NCBI GenBank assembly: GCA_942491735.1
Contig: CALOCN010000014.1
Span: 2,728,001 to 2,792,000 of the forward strand
Direction: 5' to 3'
Source: CALOCN01 sp942491735
GTDB lineage: Bacteria > Eisenbacteria > RBG-16-71-46 > JABDJR01
Length of the DNA: 64,000 bases
Shown here: positions 60,336 to 64,000 of the stretch, piece by piece
Layout of the letters: every line of letters starts with the position of its first letter
Numbering within the stretch: position 1 is the stretch's first letter
Notes under the pieces: model-generated
Seen by the model: only the letters and a program-made list of their open reading frames with translations
What the model was told of the DNA's origin: nothing
The model's database searches: none
Made by a program: the position numbers and the translations under genes

Positions 60336-61703
60336 TCAGGCGTCCGTCAGGGTGGCGCGTTGTTCGAGGCGCTTGAGTCGGTCCAGGAGGCTCTGGCGGG
60401 AAATGCCGAGCAAGCGCGCCGCTTTCGACTTGTTGGACTCGGTGTGCTCGAGCACCCGAAGCACGTGGCGATCCTCGATCTCCTGGAGGGTGGGAACGCG
60501 TTCCGCAAACGGAGCCTCGTCGGCCAGGGGCCCCGCGAGATCCCGGGGCAGATGGCGAGCGGCCAGGATCGGTCCCTGCTCGAGCAGCACGGCCCGTTCG
60601 ATCACGTTCTTGAGTTCCCGCACGTTCCCGGGCCAACGATAGGCACGCATGGCATCCATCGCCTCGCCCGAGATGCGGTCGAACCGTCGCTGGAACTTGC
60701 GGCTGAAGTGGGCCAGGAAGTGCTGGGCGAGGAGGAGGACGTCGTCCCCCCGCTCGCGCAGGGGCGGCAGGTGGATGGAAACCACCTTCAACCGGTAGAA
60801 CAGGTCCTCGCGGAAGGTGCCCTTGGCGATTCCTTCCGGTATGGACTTGTTGCTGGCCGCGACGACCCGGATGTTGACCTCCAGGTCGTCCGTACCACCC
60901 ACCCGCTTGAAGGTCCTCGCATCGAGGAATCGGAGGAGCTTGGCCTGGGTGACCATGGGCATGTCGGCCACCTCGTCGAGAAACAGGGTTCCCCCGTCGG
61001 TCAGCTCGACCAGTCCCGGCTTGGTCTCCCCCGCGTCCGTGTACGCACCCTTCTCGTGACCGAACAGTTCGTTCTCGATCAGGGTCTCCGAGAAGGAGGA
61101 GCAGTTGACGTCCATGAACGGCGCCTTGGCCCGGTCACTCAGCTCGTGCACGGCCCGGGCCACCAACTCCTTGCCGGTCCCGCTCTCCCCGCTCACGAGC
61201 ACGCTCGTGGCATCGGACCGGGCCACCTTTTCCACCACGGACAACACCTCGAGCACGGCCGGGCTCTCCCCGATCATCTGTTCCTCGGAACTCGATCCGG
61301 TCTCGCGGCGCCGGTAGAGCGAAAGCTCGAGGGAGGTCTCCGCGTCCCGATGTGCCCCGTCCACGGTGTGGAGCAGCTGCTCCAGCTCGTAGGGCTTGGT
61401 GAGGAAGTCGTAGGCCCCGCTCTTCACGCACCGCACGGCCAGCGCGGTATCCCCGAACGCGGTGATCATGATGACCCGCACCCGGGGATCGAGTTCGAGC
61501 AGGGTATCCAGGACGTCGGGTCCCTCGGCGTCGGGCAGGTTGTGATCCAGGAGGACCACGGCCGGGCGGATACGGCGGGCTTCGCCGATACCCTCCGCCG
61601 CGGTGTGGGTCACCTTGACCTGGTAGCCGCGATCGGTGAGGACCCGGTTCAGGGAGCGGCCCACCGACGGCTCATCGTCGATGATGAGGACGTTGCGGCT
61701 CAC
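60336..61703 (-). CDS. NtrC-family sigma54-dependent response regulator
   Basis: A 455-residue protein with three parts: receiver (1-120; phosphoacceptor Asp53 in LLDHNLPDAEG), sigma54-activator AAA+ domain (about 140-375; Walker A GESGTGKE, Walker B GGTLFLDE, then RFLDARTFKRVGG) and a Fis-type HTH (SNKSKAARLLGISRQSLLDR). The sigma54-contact loop, normally GAFTGA, reads GAYTDA (219-224). Phe to Tyr is tolerated in known activators; the Gly to Asp change is unusual. The gene overlaps the kinase gene by four bases, so the two form a two-component system. Its likely target is the sigma54 promoter at 60104-60119. Confidence 0.95.
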   Translation of the reverse strand: MSRNVLIIDDEPSVGRSLNRVLTDRGYQVKVTHTAAEGIGEARRIRPAVVLLDHNLPDAEGPDVLDTLLELDPRVRVIMITAFGDTALAVRCVKSGAYDFLTKPYELEQLLHTVDGAHRDAETSLELSLYRRRETGSSSEEQMIGESPAVLEVLSVVEKVARSDATSVLVSGESGTGKELVARAVHELSDRAKAPFMDVNCSSFSETLIENELFGHEKGAYTDAGETKPGLVELTDGGTLFLDEVADMPMVTQAKLLRFLDARTFKRVGGTDDLEVNIRVVAASNKSIPEGIAKGTFREDLFYRLKVVSIHLPPLRERGDDVLLLAQHFLAHFSRKFQRRFDRISGEAMDAMRAYRWPGNVRELKNVIERAVLLEQGPILAARHLPRDLAGPLADEAPFAERVPTLQEIEDRHVLRVLEHTESNKSKAARLLGISRQSLLDRLKRLEQRATLTDA

Positions 61704-62779
61704 TTCGGTCCCTCGTCCTCGGGCACCATGGGAAGCGAGATGCGGAACGTCACCCCGCCATGACGACGGGCCCGCGCGGTAATGATGCCGCCATGACCCC
61801 GAACGATGTTCGCGGAGATGGCCAGACCCAGACCGGTTCCGTTGTGCTTGGTGGTGAAGAACGGTTTGAAGATGTCGTCGAGCAGGTCCTCGGGAATCCC
61901 GTGGCCGGTGTCGCTGAGAAAGATTTCGGCGGCCGGGATGCGATCCGTCCGGTAGCGCCTCACCGTGGTCGTCACCTTGAACTTGCCACCGTCCGGCATG
62001 GCCTCGAACGCGTTGTGGATGAGGTTGAGCAGGACCTGCTGCAGGAGGTCCGGGCTGAACACGAACTCGGGCAGATCCTTGCCGAGGTTCCGGACGATCT
62101 CCACCTCCCCACCGGTCAGGCTGGCCTCCATGGAGTCCAGCACCCGATCCACAAGCCCGTTGAGGTTCGCGCGCTCCCGCTTGCCCTCGGCCGGGCGGGC
62201 AAAGAGCAGCAGGTCCCCGATGATCTGCTCGATGCGATCGATCTCCTTGATGACGTCGGTGAGGTCCTCGTAACGGGGATGATCCGCGCCCAGCTTGGAA
62301 CCCACGAACTGCACCGTGGTGCGGATTCCGGTGAGCGGGTTACGGATCTCGTGGGCCACGCAGGCGGACATTTCCCCCAGGGAGACCAGGTGTTCCTTTT
62401 CCTCCTCCGGGTCCCGTTCCGCATCGGGTGATGCGTCCCGGACCGTGACCACCATGCCGGCTTCCTGCGCGTCCTCCACCAGGGGGTGCACCCCCACCTT
62501 GAACAGACGGCGCCGTTTCTTGACCCTGGCCTTGAGTTTGCGCCCGATCGCCGGCGCGGCCAGCTGGTCCACCGGATCGGTGCTGCACCAGGTGGGGTCG
62601 TCGGTGCGGATGATCTCGGTGAGGTCCTGTCCCTTGAGTTCCGGGAACTCCATGCGCAGGACGGCGCAGGCGGCGGGGTTGGCAAAGAGGACGCGTCGCT
62701 TGACGTCCAGGATCAACGTCGGGAGCGGCAACGCGGCCAGGGCAAGTTCCTGCAGATTGGCGGCGGTTGCCGAAGGCAT
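61700..62779 (-). CDS. Cytosolic PAS-domain sensor histidine kinase (NtrB/AtoS-like)
   Basis: A 359-residue protein without membrane segments. A PAS domain (about 12-115; LPTLILDVKRRVLFANPAAC) precedes the HisKA domain with phosphoacceptor His143 (AHEIRNPLTGI) and the HATPase domain with N box NLIHNAFEAMPDGG, G1 box DTGHGIP, F box FKPFFTTK and G2 box GTGLGLAISA. The absence of a membrane anchor means it senses an internal signal. It would phosphorylate the NtrC-type regulator that overlaps it downstream (ATGA). Confidence 0.95.
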   Translation of the reverse strand: MPSATAANLQELALAALPLPTLILDVKRRVLFANPAACAVLRMEFPELKGQDLTEIIRTDDPTWCSTDPVDQLAAPAIGRKLKARVKKRRRLFKVGVHPLVEDAQEAGMVVTVRDASPDAERDPEEEKEHLVSLGEMSACVAHEIRNPLTGIRTTVQFVGSKLGADHPRYEDLTDVIKEIDRIEQIIGDLLLFARPAEGKRERANLNGLVDRVLDSMEASLTGGEVEIVRNLGKDLPEFVFSPDLLQQVLLNLIHNAFEAMPDGGKFKVTTTVRRYRTDRIPAAEIFLSDTGHGIPEDLLDDIFKPFFTTKHNGTGLGLAISANIVRGHGGIITARARRHGGVTFRISLPMVPEDEGPK

Positions 62780-62804
62780 GGCGCTCTCCCCGAATGGATT
62801 CCGG

Positions 62805-63227
62805 TCAGGGTTTTCGCCGGCCGGTCTTCTGCTCCGTGGCGATCGCGAGCTTCTCCGCGCCGGCGCCCCTGGCCCGATCCATGATCTCGACCAGCTTACC
62901 CAGACTTACCGAAGTATCTCCCCGGATGAGCACCGCCTTCTTCGTGTCGTCGGCGAGACGCGCCCCAAGCGCATTCTCGAGTTCCGTGAACTCGATCCGA
63001 TCCTCATCCACGTACACGGTTCCGTCCTCGGTCACCGTCACCACGATCGGCTCTTCCGTCGTCGGCGAGGGATTCTCCGAGACCGGCGGCGTCACCGGGA
63101 TCTGTGTTGGCAATATAAACGAAGACGAGAGAAGAAAGAAGATGAGAAGGAGAAAGATGAGATCCGCGAAGGCCGAGGTCTCCATGCGGGAGATGGTGCG
63201 CTCTTCCGGTGTGAAGCGAAGCATCAC
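62805..63227 (-). CDS. exbD: ExbD/TolR-family biopolymer transporter
   Basis: A 140-residue protein with one N-terminal membrane helix: METSAFADLIFLLLIFFLLS, in which the conserved Asp of the helix is visible (AFADL). The C-terminal domain (PIVVTVTEDGTVYVDEDRIE; KAVLIRGDTSVSLGKLVEIM) is periplasmic. With ExbB it uses the proton gradient to power TonB-dependent receptors or, as TolQR, envelope constriction. It overlaps ExbB by four bases. Confidence 0.92.
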   Translation of the reverse strand: MMLRFTPEERTISRMETSAFADLIFLLLIFFLLSSSFILPTQIPVTPPVSENPSPTTEEPIVVTVTEDGTVYVDEDRIEFTELENALGARLADDTKKAVLIRGDTSVSLGKLVEIMDRARGAGAEKLAIATEQKTGRRKP

Positions 63228-63868
63228 ACACCCTCACTCGACCCGGCGGTTCCCCCGCCGTCGAGCGAGACCAGCATCTCCTGGGATGCATCCTCGAGTT
63301 CACCGACCAGGGTCCGGATGCGGGCCACGATGTAGTTGTGGGCAAAGAGGGTGGGGACCGCGACGGTGAGACCGGCCGCGGTGGTCAACATCGCTTCCCA
63401 GATACCTCCGGCGAGGACGGCGGCGTTGACGTTTCCGCCCAGGGTCTCGATCTGCTGGAACGCCTTGATCATGCCGAGCACGGTTCCGAGGAAACCGAGC
63501 AGGGGCGCCCCCGCCACCACCGTGGCCAGCACATCGATGTGCTGGTGCAGGCGTCGCGCCTCCTTCTCCCCCTGGACCTGGACCGCTTCGCGCACCCGTT
63601 CCGGACCCGTACCCCGCATGGCGAGCCCGGCCATGAAGATGCGAGCGAGGGGATTCGGCGATTCCTTGGCCTTGGCTTCCACCTCCTCCAGGTGGCCGAA
63701 CTTCAGCACGCCCTGGATACGGATCTTGAACGCGTCCATCCGACGCTTGGTCGCCCGCACCAGGACCAGCCGCTCCAGGCTGATGGCCAACGACGTGATC
63801 GACAACAGCACCAGGGCGAACATGACCGGGCCCCCGCGCACGAGCCAGTCCGGTAGAAAATCGAACAT
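63224..63868 (-). CDS. exbB: ExbB/TolQ/MotA-family proton channel
   Basis: A 214-residue protein with three membrane helices: GGPVMFALVLLSITSLAISL, LATVVAGAPLLGFLGTVLGM and AMLTTAAGLTVAVPTLFAHN, including the family signature GLLGTVLGMI-like region and the Thr/Ala-rich third helix. It forms the stator channel with ExbD. GAGGAGG precedes the ATG. Its gene follows the end of an outer-membrane receptor-type gene by 12 bases, which argues for a TonB role over a Tol role. Confidence 0.92.
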   Translation of the reverse strand: MFDFLPDWLVRGGPVMFALVLLSITSLAISLERLVLVRATKRRMDAFKIRIQGVLKFGHLEEVEAKAKESPNPLARIFMAGLAMRGTGPERVREAVQVQGEKEARRLHQHIDVLATVVAGAPLLGFLGTVLGMIKAFQQIETLGGNVNAAVLAGGIWEAMLTTAAGLTVAVPTLFAHNYIVARIRTLVGELEDASQEMLVSLDGGGTAGSSEGV

Positions 63869-63880
63869 CGAGCCTCCTCG

Positions 63881-64000
63881 TCAGTTGCCGGTCACCAGAC
63901 GGACTCCGGCATAGATTCCAAATCCGTAGGCGGGTACCCCCGGCCATCGCACGTCCTGGACGTTGGTCAGGTTCTCGACCCGCAGGGCCAGTTCCATCCA
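63881..64000 (-). CDS. C-terminus of an outer-membrane beta-barrel protein, probably a TonB-dependent receptor
   Basis: The 39 codons left of the window edge read MELALRVENLTNVQDVRWPG then AYGFGIYAGVRLVTGN and stop. The pattern NLTNVQD...PGRxxxxGxxxxF-like end is that of TonB-dependent receptor barrels. It sits directly upstream of exbB and exbD in the same direction. Confidence 0.7.
   Translation of the reverse strand, partial: WMELALRVENLTNVQDVRWPGVPAYGFGIYAGVRLVTGN

Overview
The window reads as chromosomal DNA of a GC-rich, Gram-negative bacterium of the FCB type, most like Krumholzibacteriota, Eisenbacteria and related candidate phyla. The assignment rests on protein content: several very large secreted proteins with VCBS/FG-GAP beta-propellers and C-terminal FlgD-like Ig domains (the T9SS-type-A style of tail), gingipain-like C25 peptidases, cohesin-like modules, a histone-like lysine-repeat protein and a TonB/ExbB/ExbD system. 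No rRNA or other marker fixes the lineage, so this is inference.

Region 1-9.5 kb is IS-damaged. An IS256-type element (left edge), a complete 2272-bp IS66-type element with an 8-bp target duplication, and an integrase-core element have broken a third paralogue of the C25 peptidase family and a two-gene set of small secreted proteins. Region 9.5-16.2 kb has two secreted proteins (a beta-helix protein and a FlgD-tailed protein), then an operon of two FMN-type split-barrel proteins and an unusual GAF / degenerate sigma54-activator AAA+ / Ser-Thr kinase fusion. Region 16.2-25.3 kb has a 14-blade FG-GAP protein, a VapBC pair, an internally duplicated HNH protein, two lipoproteins and an aldo/keto reductase. 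Region 25.4-28.1 kb has a polytopic glycosyltransferase-like protein coupled to a UbiA-family prenyltransferase.

The most interesting locus is 28.07-34.86 kb on the minus strand. A 45-residue peptide gene with its own predicted promoter, a near-ideal ribosome site and a downstream hairpin precedes an M50 peptidase with an N-terminal PqqD-like domain and, overlapping it by 4 bp, a lipid-A-type acyltransferase with a C-terminal PqqD-like tail. The peptide ends in an aromatic core (WDIWYF...) resembling the epipeptide EpeX/YydF. This looks like an undescribed, possibly acylated, RiPP. Immediately upstream in the same direction lie two SPFH proteins, a helical protein, a zinc-ribbon protein and a ribbon-helix-helix regulator, a set that resembles membrane-stress genes.

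Region 35.0-40.3 kb has an S9 peptidase, a multi-domain secreted protein, an unknown secreted protein and a tRNA-Gln/tRNA-Glu unit with promoter and terminator. Region 40.3-51.0 kb has two huge tandem C25 peptidase paralogues and a TPR lipoprotein. Region 51.2-55.0 kb has a secreted unknown and four tandem cysteine-rich paralogues, each ending in an EF-hand/dockerin-like loop. Region 55.0-59.1 kb has RarA and a UvrA homologue. Region 59.1-64.0 kb has a REP-like repeat, a lysine-rich histone-like protein, a lone receiver with a near-consensus sigma54 promoter, an NtrC-type activator with its kinase, ExbD, ExbB and the end of an outer-membrane receptor.
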